Origin: Emergomyces orientalis
Lineage: Eukaryota; Ascomycota; Eurotiomycetes; Onygenales; Ajellomycetaceae
Direction: 5' to 3'
Assembly: GCA_002110485.1 (NCBI GenBank)
Contig: MOWL01000004.1
Coordinates: forward strand, 372,001-436,000
Length of the DNA stretch: 64,000 bases
Shown: in pieces, positions 43,394 to 54,242 of the stretch
How the letters are laid out: every line of letters begins with the position of its first letter
Numbering within the stretch: the first letter of the stretch is position 1
Position numbers and translations under genes: made by a program
The notes under the pieces: generated by a model
Told to the model about the DNA's origin: nothing
The model's database searches: none
What the model saw: the letters and a program-made list of their open reading frames with translations, nothing else

Positions 43394-45367
43394 ATGGCTG
43401 CCGCCGCTGCCCGAGCAGAGAGTTCTGCCGAGCTTCATAGAAAGTTTAGTAATCCCAGACCTTCAATAAATGTGGCCGATATTCGAACGACGAATATACA
43501 CCCGAAATATGAGTCCGAGGAAGAAGAGATGTCGGAAACAGAAGCGTCGGGGCGAACAGAGTCTGTTTTTTCTCCCATAGAAAATGACAGCGATACTGGT
43601 GTTTCCGAACCCGAAGAGATGAACTTTGATTCACCTCGAGCCAACGTCGTTCACGAGAGCTATCCATCAGAGAACAAGTTTGCCTTGCAAATTCTCACTT
43701 CTCCTATCTCACAAACAGCCATTTCGAGAACCGGTTCAATTAACACCATCAATCGGGCCAGTTGCATCACCTTGATGCCCCCTCTCCAACCGCAAACAAA
43801 GAAGGAGGTCTCAAAGGGTTCTTCGACCTCCACATCAACCTCACCATCATTGTCCCCGAACAGTGTCACAGAAGAGGAAGCCCTTCAGTTCTTCCGATCC
43901 TTTTATGCTGAGACACCAGTGTCCTCGGATGACGAGGACGTTGCTGATACGTCTTTTCTCATTGCAACTCCTATATCCTTCTATTCGCCAGAGAGCAAAC
44001 CCCATTTGATTTCTATAGAACATCCAGCTGCTCAAACTTCGATTGGACGAACCCCAGAATACCAGAAAAAACAAGAATCTACCTTGGCCACAGGCGAGAA
44101 TTCTTCCAAAAGCAGCCCCAGCAATGCAAGTATAAAAAACCGCATTTCCGGCTTGAAAATTGGACGATATGGGAAAAAACGGAGCTCCACCCAACCAGCC
44201 TCCGAGTCAACGTTTCCTACCAAAACCATATTTTCGAATGCATCCGTTCACTCACTTTCTAACTTAAGCTGGCGTTCCAGTAGCGTTCTCTCTTTGAGCT
44301 CTGAGTCCGAACTTCATTCTTCTACCACCTTAAGGGAATCGCGAAGTGTAACATCTTCTTCTCACCGAAGACATACCTTATTGCCATCGCCTAGGATGCC
44401 AGAGCAAAGGTCTACTGACACCCGTCGGCAAAGTCGGCAAATAACCGAGAAACATCCCGCAGGTAGCGCCAAATTCGAGGAAACTATCGGACGAACAGAT
44501 GCACAGAGAAATAGTAGGGCCAAAAAGAAACACAATATACCCCCCGTACCCCAGATAACGGGGATTGCGATCTCCTCAAATCCATCATCCCCAACTTCCA
44601 TCACATCATCTCCAGATAGCCCTCGATCCACGCCTTTACGGGACCAACGGCTCACGCCCAAGCCGCTGTTCCCAACGCATGGAGCATCTCGCAGGGGTAG
44701 TAATGGTGTGGAAAGCTCCCTAAACACTTTGCAATCATCTATAAATCCCATGGAGAGTTCTTCAAACTTCCCCTTCCCAGACATTCCCAGTTCGGATTTA
44801 CTACATGCAGCAACAAAACGAAGAGGCTTCCATGAAAGAACCCACTCGATTAACAGTTTGGCGAGTACAACCAGCGTACCAAACCTTGCCTCACCGGATA
44901 ATTCTTCCCCCCGCTCTGCAACTCACCGATACAGGCAACGATTCTATCAAGCAGACGCTTCCCCATCTAAACGGCCTCCATCACGCGAGAGCGTGAAACC
45001 AGGCTTAAAGCCTAACCCCCGCAACACTTACTCCTTTGCGCCGCGTGGAAGCATATCCACGACGAATCTAAGTAATTTGTCGCCGGTCTCGACTGCGACC
45101 CCGAGGTCGAACTCTCGATCTGATGTCAGCAACTTGGCTTGGAATTATCACACGGGTACCTGGAGCCCCTCCGGAGCCCCGGGAGCGGACAGTGTAAAAA
45201 ATCCGCTGAGGAAACAGGCGCACTCGAAAGGTATTAAGCGTTTGTATGAGACGAGTGAATCCGTCTCCCGTGCGGGGACAAAGGCCTTTAATGGCCTCGG
45301 GTCTATGTTGCGGAAAAAGCATGTTGCGTCTGGTGATGAGCGGTGGAGTTCTAATCGGGTTGTCTGA
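43394..45367 (+). CDS. Ser/Thr-rich intrinsically disordered protein, function unknown
   Basis: Single-exon frame of 657 residues from the ATG at 43394 (MAAAAARAESSAELHRKFSN). The frame extends upstream only through non-ATG codons. Composition is dominated by Ser, Thr, Pro, Arg and Asn, with acidic patches near the start (ESEEEEMSETEASG). No folded domain is evident. Many RxxS- and SP-type sites suggest heavy phosphorylation, for example SRRGSNG and SSPDSPRSTPLRD. The C-terminus (KGIKRLYETSESVSRAGTKAF) is the most structured-looking part and may be a conserved helix. I do not recognise the family. Confidence 0.75.
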   Translation: MAAAAARAESSAELHRKFSNPRPSINVADIRTTNIHPKYESEEEEMSETEASGRTESVFSPIENDSDTGVSEPEEMNFDSPRANVVHESYPSENKFALQILTSPISQTAISRTGSINTINRASCITLMPPLQPQTKKEVSKGSSTSTSTSPSLSPNSVTEEEALQFFRSFYAETPVSSDDEDVADTSFLIATPISFYSPESKPHLISIEHPAAQTSIGRTPEYQKKQESTLATGENSSKSSPSNASIKNRISGLKIGRYGKKRSSTQPASESTFPTKTIFSNASVHSLSNLSWRSSSVLSLSSESELHSSTTLRESRSVTSSSHRRHTLLPSPRMPEQRSTDTRRQSRQITEKHPAGSAKFEETIGRTDAQRNSRAKKKHNIPPVPQITGIAISSNPSSPTSITSSPDSPRSTPLRDQRLTPKPLFPTHGASRRGSNGVESSLNTLQSSINPMESSSNFPFPDIPSSDLLHAATKRRGFHERTHSINSLASTTSVPNLASPDNSSPRSATHRYRQRFYQADASPSKRPPSRESVKPGLKPNPRNTYSFAPRGSISTTNLSNLSPVSTATPRSNSRSDVSNLAWNYHTGTWSPSGAPGADSVKNPLRKQAHSKGIKRLYETSESVSRAGTKAFNGLGSMLRKKHVASGDERWSSNRVV

Positions 45368-46953
45368 AAAAACAATATACAGATATGTGTTCCTACGAGG
45401 AACGCCCCATTGGACATAATATCTTGCCTACGGTATCATAAGTATCAACAATTACTCGAGGGTCTGGCATTTGGCTTGGCTGAATTCTTATTTGTCGTGT
45501 TGCTTCACACTCCTACTATCATGTTTCAACCCACTTTCTTTCACCTTTATCAAACGATCTTTCCTTCCAACCTACTAAGATATCAGCCCTCTCTTCCTCC
45601 CACTTGCAGAAATGCACTACGTCACTGAATCAATCCTGTGAACGATGACCGTCTTTATCCATGTTATTCCAGAAAGCGCCATACCATATTACAGCGTCTG
45701 TTATATCTGCCACTCCTACCTAATACCCATTGCAAACCTTACACCACGGATCTACAAATCCTTGACTGAACCTTCCTCAGAAAGTCTTCGCGTTGGAACC
45801 ATACCCGTTCCAAGATGGCGTTTTCAAGGTTATGAAAATCATTTCATCGTCGTTTTGCTTTTATCCAGATCGACTGGATTTTGGGTTTCTGGTTTTTCTT
45901 TCTCCTCGTCGTTCTCCCCCTTTTAACCTTATGTTCTTTCCTTTCAATTCAATGTTTCTAACCATACCCAGGAGCGTGGTTTTGTTGCGGCGATATAGTT
46001 GCTTCTTTTATTTCTCTCAAACATATTTAGTTAATTCTCTGTTTTGGAGTTGATTTTCGATTAGTAGTTACATAATTATGAGACGAGCGTTCTAATAATA
46101 CCTCTATTGCGTTGGAGTTTCCTATCTTGGTGCAGTTGGGTGTTTCAAATCTTTCAAAATTGAGTTTGATGTAGTTTCTTGGATTTTGCTCTGGTGACCA
46201 GACACACGAACTTCCAGAACATATGAGGGACTCAAAAGTGCTCGCTCGAGGATTCATCATTCAGTCGGAAATTCACCCATGTCCTTTTTTGGTTTGTTGG
46301 CACTGGTTACAGCTGGTGATGGATATGGCTAACCCTTTTGTTTCTGCTGGTAATTTCCGACCACGGTGTTGACCTCACACGTTAAGGCACGAAAGAAACG
46401 GGGTTTGGTAGAGGTTTCATGGTTCCTAAAATTATCTGATCTGCCATATCTGGACAGCGTTTCTTCTACTACCTCAGCATAGGCGACTCCCTGAAGTAAC
46501 GATACCGAATTGGTTGAGGGTGTGAACCTTTGGTAATGATGGTGAAGCGGCGATTTCGAGGTCCCGAAGAGATTATGATACCACAATGGGTGATCAAATG
46601 CATAGTTGGCGTCATCATGGCGAGTTGGAGGAATTACGTGATCCTGTCCACTGTCGCTGCGGTTGTGGCTGCTTAATGGAGAAAGGGGCGCACCCAGCCA
46701 AGAGGCTGATCTCTTAAACGATCTACATGCGAATAACTTACGAGAAAAACTGGGGACAAGGTTCGGAGTCGAATAATCTGCAAAGAAAATAGAGTCTCCG
46801 GGGGAAGATATTTATCTGTCTAAGTAGTAGGATAAAGGAGAGGCAGACACCCACAGGGAATTTGATTCTTCCTCTTTTATATGCAATAGATTGTTGTTGT
46901 TATTCTGCCTCCTAACCTTCCATTAAACTTTTAGACATCTTCACCAGGTAGTT
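45368..46953. other. Intergenic region before the arrestin-like gene
   Basis: 3' flank of the disordered-protein gene and promoter of the arrestin-like gene. Short frames only; nothing supported. Confidence 0.5.
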
Positions 46954-48234
46954 ATGGCACCATCAGCCAACCTTACCATCGTCCTAAACAAGCCCCAGAC
47001 CTGCTATGTCCCTTTTGATTCTCTCAGAGGGCAGGTGGTTCTCTCAGCCGAGTCTACTTTGGAAACTAGCTCAATCGGCATGCAATTCCACGGGTTTGAG
47101 TCTCTCAAATATAATGGTGTCCTCAATTACAACCCTCTCTTCAGCTATGAAGAAATTCTCTTCCAAGGGCCATATACCTTAGACGCAGGCCAGTATAGCT
47201 ACCCCTTTGAATTCATATTTCCGGCCACCAGCATTTCACCAGAAGGAATCAAGTGTGCTGCATTTGAGAAAAACCCAACGCACAAGCTACCCCCATCGAC
47301 AAAGCACGAAAGGATTGGTCTCACTTATAGCTTTGACGCTATCGTTAAATATGAATTGGTCGCGTGGGTGAAAAAGCCGAAATGGCTGGGAAGTGGCGAG
47401 AAGATTCTGCTTGAAAGCAGTGAGGAGCTGATGTTTTGGCCCACAGACAGTTCTACACAGGCCACCCCCCAGCATAAGCATTTTTGGTATCCGATGGCAG
47501 TCGATCACTATCCTGACAATCCACCGCCATACTCCGGAGATGACATGGGAAAAGAGATAGGAAAAAGAATGGGAAATGAGACGGGACAAGTTGAGCACCG
47601 CGCCATGGAAAACGAGACCGAAGCGCGGCACCATAATGGACAAGGATGGTTCTCACAGCTCTTTTCGTCCAATTCGAATCCATCCCCATCCCCGGCTTCA
47701 TCACTGCCCAAACCCAATTTGCCAACTAAAAAGGTGGATGTCATACTCAGAGTTCCCACAACCTTGATCAGAGACCACTATAACCCCCTCATCATCCATG
47801 CCCAGGGCCCTACAAACAACCAGGCTGTCCCAGTGATACTACGTAGCCTTATCGTCGAGTTACAAGGCATAGTGCATGTCCCTTGTTTGCAAACAACAAT
47901 CTACGGATCTAAACCAGGGCGGAGCGCAGAAAAGTATATTCTCAAGGCTATCTCGGAAGAAGAAGACAACCCGCTTGAAATACCGCCTGGGGGAGCACCG
48001 CTGGAGATCTATTTATTTGACCACCCACTACAAGACTTTGCTAAGCTCAAGGGTGATTTTCAAACATTTAACATTAAGCGCACACATACTATGAGCGTTA
48101 AATGTCGCTTCGAATGTGGCAACCAGACCTTTGATTTCGAAAATAGTGATATTGAAACCACATTGCCCACTGCATCCTTCAGGCCTCCTGCCGAATACGT
48201 CACCCCCGATGATCCAAAGAAAGTCTACTATTGA
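46954..48234 (+). CDS. Alpha-arrestin-like protein with a PY motif
   Basis: Single-exon frame of 426 residues. The N-terminal half is an arrestin-N-type beta-sandwich: LTIVLNKPQTCYVPFDSLRG, then GMQFHGFESL, then YTLDAGQYSYPFEFIFP and GLTYSFDAIVKYELVAWV. A hydrophilic insert of about 70 residues follows and carries PPPY at 190-193, a PPxY motif that binds WW domains of Rsp5-type ubiquitin ligases. The C-terminal half (VDVILRVPTTLIRDHYNPL onward) looks like the second arrestin lobe. Fungal alpha-arrestins recruit Rsp5 to plasma-membrane transporters for endocytosis. That role is inferred here. Its target could be any transporter. Confidence 0.82.
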   Translation: MAPSANLTIVLNKPQTCYVPFDSLRGQVVLSAESTLETSSIGMQFHGFESLKYNGVLNYNPLFSYEEILFQGPYTLDAGQYSYPFEFIFPATSISPEGIKCAAFEKNPTHKLPPSTKHERIGLTYSFDAIVKYELVAWVKKPKWLGSGEKILLESSEELMFWPTDSSTQATPQHKHFWYPMAVDHYPDNPPPYSGDDMGKEIGKRMGNETGQVEHRAMENETEARHHNGQGWFSQLFSSNSNPSPSPASSLPKPNLPTKKVDVILRVPTTLIRDHYNPLIIHAQGPTNNQAVPVILRSLIVELQGIVHVPCLQTTIYGSKPGRSAEKYILKAISEEEDNPLEIPPGGAPLEIYLFDHPLQDFAKLKGDFQTFNIKRTHTMSVKCRFECGNQTFDFENSDIETTLPTASFRPPAEYVTPDDPKKVYY

Positions 48235-48842
48235 GGCTCGAGAAAAGAAAAAAGGTGGACAGCATACGCAGATATCCACTTCCACCACCGGGCTCATAAG
48301 CCAAGAAAGCACCGAGAAACATTTAGCGGCGTCGCTTCTGCAAACCTTTTTTCCTCCTGTTTTTTTGCCTTTTTCTTTCCACCACGTGGTCTCTATAATA
48401 CTAAAGAACACCTATTTCCCAACGATGTAACGGCTTGCCGTTGCCAGTACTCACCCAACGCAACGACAATAATTCGCCTTTTGTTTTACTTAGCGTGTTT
48501 TATTTACAGGTTGGTTTTGCTATCTTTGCATGTTTCAATGATGCTGAATCGACGATTCGCAGTATTGTTCCTTACCTCATTACTTCAAGGTGACCCATAA
48601 TAGCTGAACTCGCATGGAGTCCAGCGGGAAATAGAAATCCTTTCTTGCTTTTCCATCCCTGATTCCCAACCGCATCATGGCCAAATTCAAACTGTGAACC
48701 AACGCCAATGCACCATGTCTGGCTAAACCCATCCCGAAAAAGTATGAGCACGAAAAAAGTGATGGAAAATGCCATTCCCGTCCCAAGAAGAAAAGGAAAA
48801 GGTGGGGGGTGGGGGTGAGTCTGCAAAGATAAGTACATGTAC
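48235..48842. other. Convergent intergenic region
   Basis: Between the stops of the arrestin-like (+) and F-box-like (-) genes; consistent with two 3' untranslated regions. Confidence 0.6.
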
Positions 48843-50560
48843 TTATGACTCTTCTGCTTTTGAAAAAACATTCATCGCCTGCCAACTTTCGCTGAGTCGA
48901 TTTGGCTTCCCAAATATAGGGACCAAATACAAATCATCTTGTGATTTTGGACACCAAGGCGGCGGAGCCCCCTTTGATGGACGCCACTCTAGACACTCAC
49001 CGGATACTCTGTTTTGTACCGTCAGGCACGGTGGGGAGCCAAGTTGGATGATTTGGTGTGTATAAGTGTCTAGCGGACTGTTTGTATCACAGATATCGCC
49101 TTCATTGTTGTCATTCTTTTCGCAAATGCGTATTTTTGAGAGGCAGTATGAGCGAAAGAGATACGAAACCTTGGCGCATGTGAGGAATGTGGCGTTGTCG
49201 GTGTAGTCAAGGATCATGTAGTAGAGTTCGTTCGGCAGGCGGCCCTGTGTCTCTGGACCATGGGGTTTCAGGTGACGGAGCGTGGCGGTTGTGAAGAAGT
49301 TCGAGAGCGCCCTGAAGCTTTCATTGCTACTCAAAGGTACTGAGGCGGGAAGGTGTTGTGGCGAAGATATCTGAAGGTTGCCCAACAAATGGTGTGGGGG
49401 GGACTGGCGCGAAGAAACTTCTGGCTTTTTACAGTCCCCGAATAACTCGAGCGGGTCTGTGTGTTTCACAACCGCGGTTCCACCTACAAGTTCCACGTCG
49501 AGAAGTATCACCGTTGATAGAGAGAGTAGAATGGCTTGGAAGGCAGGTTTATCATGTTGAAGCCCAAAAGTGACTGTCCTGTCGATATTAATGTGTCTCT
49601 GCTGTGGAATCTCCGGAACAAGGCTGACTAGGATATCATCAAACCAATAAATTGTTTCCTCAGGGGCAGAACCTGGGAGGTAATGTGCTAAATGGTATCC
49701 AAGGCCAAGTTCCGACGGCCAGGAGGCTTTATCTATTGAAAGATGGGGATATGTTGAATTCTCGATCCTGAAGTAAACTCGCCCTGATGCAAAAGATATG
49801 ATTGCATATGCAAGTTCCCTGAACATGAAACCACTTGGGGTCCACCTGATATATTCTTGACGGATATTTTGAGAGTATGCTCCTTTGAACGTGGAAAACG
49901 CCAGGTCATAAAATGGCCAATATAAGCCAGGGTCAGTAGATATCCACTTGCTTGGTGACAATGGAATTGCGTAATACCTGGACGCATAACTGCAAAGGCC
50001 AGATTCCAGTTCAACCGACATGGGTGATGGAAAAGATATGAGGTGGTCTGCCGCCATTGGGAGGCATGGCCAGCGGAAAGAAGGATAAGAAGGCGCCACA
50101 AAGAATTTATCATGGTCCTTGGGCAAATCGTTCAAGCTGAGGTGCATCACAGCCCCAAGAGATAATACTTGCAAGTCTAGGTCAATTGTGAAAAGCAGAG
50201 GATAGCTGCCGCAGCGCCTGGGAGGCAGTGGTGACGGTAGATGGTAAAGATCAACCTCCCGCAGTTTCTGATTTACATATTCGGTGCCACGGGACTGGGA
50301 ATTATCTAGCGTAAACACGGAGGCTTCAAGAAATTTGTCCTTTGCGGCATACACCTGCCGCCTCTTTTTGAGCCAAAGTATGTGGAATAATCGCTCAGAT
50401 TAGCTTCTGCCTTCTGTGCATCCTCGTTCCAACCTTTGAAGAAAGCTGGCTCATAACCTACGTATATATTCCACATCATCTGTAGGTATTGTATAAAGGA
50501 TATCTGGAATATATGCGCCATCAGAATTTGCACAAATTTTTTGTGCGTAGTATCTGCCAT
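48843..50560 (-). CDS. F-box-like domain protein, function unknown
   Basis: The main exon (50354-48843) codes 504 residues, and its frame has no ATG at the start. I join it to a first exon 50560-50462 (33 residues, MADTTHKKFVQILMAHIF) through a 107-base intron. That intron has donor GTAGGT, a GCTAAT-like branch site and acceptor GGCAG, giving 536 residues in phase. The C-terminal third contains GRLPNELYYMILDYTDNATFLTCAKVSYLFRSYCL, an F-box-like helix bundle that would bind Skp1 in an SCF ubiquitin ligase. The N-terminal 300 residues (LYWPFYDLAFSTF, FRELAYAIISF) look globular but match nothing I know. The main exon is secure; the first exon is tentative. Confidence 0.6.
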
Positions 50561-53060
50561 GATATACGACCACCTGAATCCCTTTCTGCCGACGAGATCG
50601 AGTGGTGGCAGGAATCATGGTGAGCAGTTTCGTGACTGTAAAGACTCGACGTTGATATCAGTTCACCAATCGAGATAGGGGTTAAAATGAGATCCAAATG
50701 GTGGATTTCTTCAGTGGTTCCCCAAAATGGTTTGGGCGAAAACCTGGTGGCTATCATCTAGGTCCTAGAACGAGGCGGATATTAGTGGGTCGTCAAGAAA
50801 AATAAAGTAGCGCACTGGCATACAAGGCAAGGCTTGGCATACTCCTGCTCGTGACAAGACAATGCAAATGCAAATACTGCTGGTTGCCTGATTACAGCTA
50901 ATCGTTTTTAATAAGTCAACATTACTGGGTTTGGCAGAACCGTGGAGGGGTGGACGAGATCTCAAAGTTTGGTTAGTTGCTTGCGGCTCTTCCAGCCTAA
51001 CCTAAGTAACATTAAGCTTAATTTGGAAACCAGACATGTCCGCCCAGGGGTCAAACGCTAATTAACTGTTTTGTTAGATCCACGGCCCAACTCAGCACCG
51101 AGCCTCCGTGTTTGTCAAGTCTGTTATATATTAAAATCTTTGTATCCTCTCGATATTTTGCTCTTGAGACTCTCATACCGCCAGCAGCCATCTCTTTTCT
51201 ATGGGCAGCCTCCTCGTCCAATTCGCACAATCTGCTGTTCCTTGCTCTTGCCGGTAGCATCAGATAACGAACGTTCAACATTCCCCTCATGGAGACAATG
51301 ACAGAGCCTTATGGCCATTTGCTTGGTCATGGATTGAACGCACTGGAAACTACATTTTCAAGGGCCTGTCTAACCTGTCTATCCACCCGATGTCCTCAAT
51401 TTACCATCATCAAATCAATTGTTCAACGTTATGGTTGATGTTGACTTTTGAGGAGAGCCGTCTCTTTCCATGAAGTTCGGCCTTCCCCCCATCCCCAGAT
51501 TGCTTCTTTTGTACCTTTCTGGACGATAACCGACTTGCCAATGGCGATGTGATCGATTTTATCGACAAGTAGGACTGTAATATTGGCTTCCTCAGCGGGC
51601 AATATACTGGCTGCTTCCCTTAAGCATCGTGTTCACATTCTCAAGATTACCAATTTTACACGAGGCATGCGGAGTTTTCCACTGGAAATAATCGTCGTGG
51701 AGTTATTCGGAAGGTAAGGAATTGCTAATATTGGCCTAGAAACTGGATAGAATGGAGATGTCAATACCTGTATTATTCAGCAGGTAGCAACGGGGTGAGT
51801 GACATTTGGGAACATGGAGTTTTTTTTTTCTTTTTTCCGCGAAAGACAAGTGATGACACTATCCACAGTACTCCGTATGTATATGGTAGCTGCTCATTAT
51901 GGTGTATTTTTTTACTCCAATCTCAAGGATCATAGGAGTCACAGCTACCAGTATCCCCCCACCTTTTCTCATCGGAAATATGCAACCTACACTTGGTTGT
52001 TTCCGATTCATCTCACAGACATGGCTTTGAGAGCTTCCATGAACCTCATTTAGCATGGCTAATTGATAGAACCTGCCTACAGTACGAGAATAGAGTCTTG
52101 ACTGTCTCGGCACTGGGGTTGTATGTCAGTGTCACTACCTATTTCCAAATACTCCGAAGAAGGTTGAATGAGAAAATAGCCCGCCGTGTCCTGGACATCC
52201 AGGTGAGAGCTGAATAAATTGGGCCAGCTGGGGAGATTTGCAGAGAATACAATATCCTAGTATAGATATGCTAGGCATGGGTAACTGGGAAAAACAGTCA
52301 GCCATCCCTCTCGAGCGTTGTCAAAGTAGGTAATTGGCTATTACAGCCCGAGTAGCAACACTATCGCGCAGAGCACTGACAGCCACAATTTATCAGAAGC
52401 TCAACGCGAAAAAAAGATGAAAAAAAAAAAGGGATGACGATAAGCCCGCCGCCGAAAGTTTGATGTCAGAAGAAGGGCTCCGAGAAAATTTCCCCCAGCT
52501 CATTGTGGATGGAAACGTGCGGTCGTTAATGGGCTGTTCTGGCAATGTCACGAAGCCTGGATTAAATGTTGCTTGATGTTTCAACTAGCGTGGAAACGTC
52601 CCTCAGGCTGGGATTGTTAAGTGGGTGGAAAGGCTGACAAACCATTCCAACAATCCTGAACAATCGGGCTTGGCTTGCGAGATACCCGGATTTGTCATAT
52701 TTGTCTGTGCCTGACTGAGACTGATATGCTTTGAAATACGAGAGTTCAAGCATCATCATCACTTCTGAACCGCGGGCGCTAAAATAGTTATCCGAGCTAA
52801 AATTCGATGACCGCTGAAAGCTTTGTTCTGTATATTTTTCATATGCGCAAAGTTAAACCTTTCCTCAAGGCCGGTAATATATAAAGGGATTGATCCATCT
52901 CTCTTATCTTGATGATTTCATCACCGCCAAACTTGTCAATCCTTCCATTAACCCGGCTTCAACATTGGAATATTTTTTTATCTTCGTTCATCTTATCGCA
53001 TGCCAGACCCCTCGCTCCGCTTCAAAAACGCTTCGAGATTATAGAATTCAGCCCACAAAA
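50561..53060. other. Long intergenic region before the oxidoreductase
   Basis: 2.5 kb with only short frames; no domain or splice pattern supports a gene. The right end holds the promoter of the oxidoreductase, with a TATA-like TATATAAAG at 52878-52886. Confidence 0.5.
52878..52886 (+). promoter_or_regulatory. TATA-like element before the AIF/AMID-type gene
   Basis: TATATAAAG lies about 175 bases before the ATG at 53061, leaving room for a leader of about 100-140 bases. Confidence 0.45.
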
Positions 53061-54242
53061 ATGGCACCCACAAAAACCGTCATTATCATCGGTGCCTCAT
53101 GGGCTGGGATTAAAACAGCGCACACCATCCTGAAAATCATTCCAGACGTGAAGGTCGTGCTGATAAACCCCTCATCAAAACATTTCTACAACATCGCGGC
53201 TCCCCGCGTCTTAGCAAAACCAGAAGCATTCAAGCCGGAGCAGTATATATTCACTATTCCAGAATTGTTCCAAAAGTACGATGCGAAACTCTTCTCGTTT
53301 GTCCAGGGAGCTGCAAGATCTGTTGACGTAGATGGGAAGACTGTCACCGTCGCCGTCACTGGGGCTGAGGGCAAGGAACTTGGGGAATCGACCTTTTCAT
53401 TCGATTATCTCGTTATAGCTTCTGGAAGTACCACGCTGGCAACATTGGGCCAGGGTAGTGTTCTTGCACCCTTTAAAACAACGGGATCAGATGATATCCA
53501 GAACACCATTGAACAGTCGCAAAAGACCATATCCGAAGCCAAAACCGTCGTTATTGGAGGAGCCGGTGCTGTCGGCGTTGAATTTTCCGGAGAGCTGGGG
53601 GAAGCATTCCAAGGCAAAAAAGATACCTCCATCACCCTCTTGACACAAACAGATCGAATTCTACCTGGCCTAAAAGCCGCAGCAAGCATGAAGGCACATG
53701 GTATCCTCTCCAACCTGGGTGTCAATATTCGTACATCCACCATTGTCACTGGCGCTTTGCAAGATCCCTCCTCGAAGAAATGGATGATAACATTGGAAGG
53801 GGGCGAAACAATCACCGCCGACGCATACATTGCAACCACTGGTATCATCCCTAATAGCGACTTTATACCCGCAGACCTGAAAGCGAGCGATGGCTGGGTT
53901 CCAGTAGATGCTGAATTCCGCGTCCAGAGAAAGGATGGGAAAAGTGACGAAAAACTACCGATCTACGCGGTTGGTGACATTACTACTCACACACCTCGCA
54001 TGTTGGCGAAGATTGCTGGACAAGTCCCTGTTCTGGTTGCCAATCTCAAGGCAGACATGGAGAAAACAGAAGGGAAGAGACCCCAATATTCAAGCAGCGA
54101 TACGATCCTCATGTTTGTGCCGGTTGGCGCGCGGTCAGGGACGGGACAGCTTTGGTTCTTTGTTGTATGGGGATGGCTTGTCGCACTCTTGAAAGGAAAA
54201 GACTTTTTCCTCTCCATGGCTAACACGTTGCTTAGGAAGTGA
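53061..54242 (+). CDS. FAD/NAD(P)H-dependent oxidoreductase, AIF/AMID (FSP1-like) family
   Basis: Single-exon frame of 393 residues. I chose the ATG at 53061 (ACAAAAATGGCACCC context) rather than a non-ATG upstream extension. The N-terminal FAD-binding fold has TVIIIGASWAGIKTA at residues 6-20. The NAD(P)H-binding fold has VVIGGAGAVGVEFSGEL at 163-179. The second FAD contact is IYAVGDI at 301-307. Length and layout match AMID/AIFM2 (FSP1) and yeast Ndi1-distant relatives. The hydrophobic C-terminal stretch LWFFVVWGWLVALLKG near 364-379 could touch a membrane. Relatives reduce quinones using NAD(P)H. No mitochondrial presequence is evident. Substrate is unknown. Confidence 0.9.
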   Translation: MAPTKTVIIIGASWAGIKTAHTILKIIPDVKVVLINPSSKHFYNIAAPRVLAKPEAFKPEQYIFTIPELFQKYDAKLFSFVQGAARSVDVDGKTVTVAVTGAEGKELGESTFSFDYLVIASGSTTLATLGQGSVLAPFKTTGSDDIQNTIEQSQKTISEAKTVVIGGAGAVGVEFSGELGEAFQGKKDTSITLLTQTDRILPGLKAAASMKAHGILSNLGVNIRTSTIVTGALQDPSSKKWMITLEGGETITADAYIATTGIIPNSDFIPADLKASDGWVPVDAEFRVQRKDGKSDEKLPIYAVGDITTHTPRMLAKIAGQVPVLVANLKADMEKTEGKRPQYSSSDTILMFVPVGARSGTGQLWFFVVWGWLVALLKGKDFFLSMANTLLRK

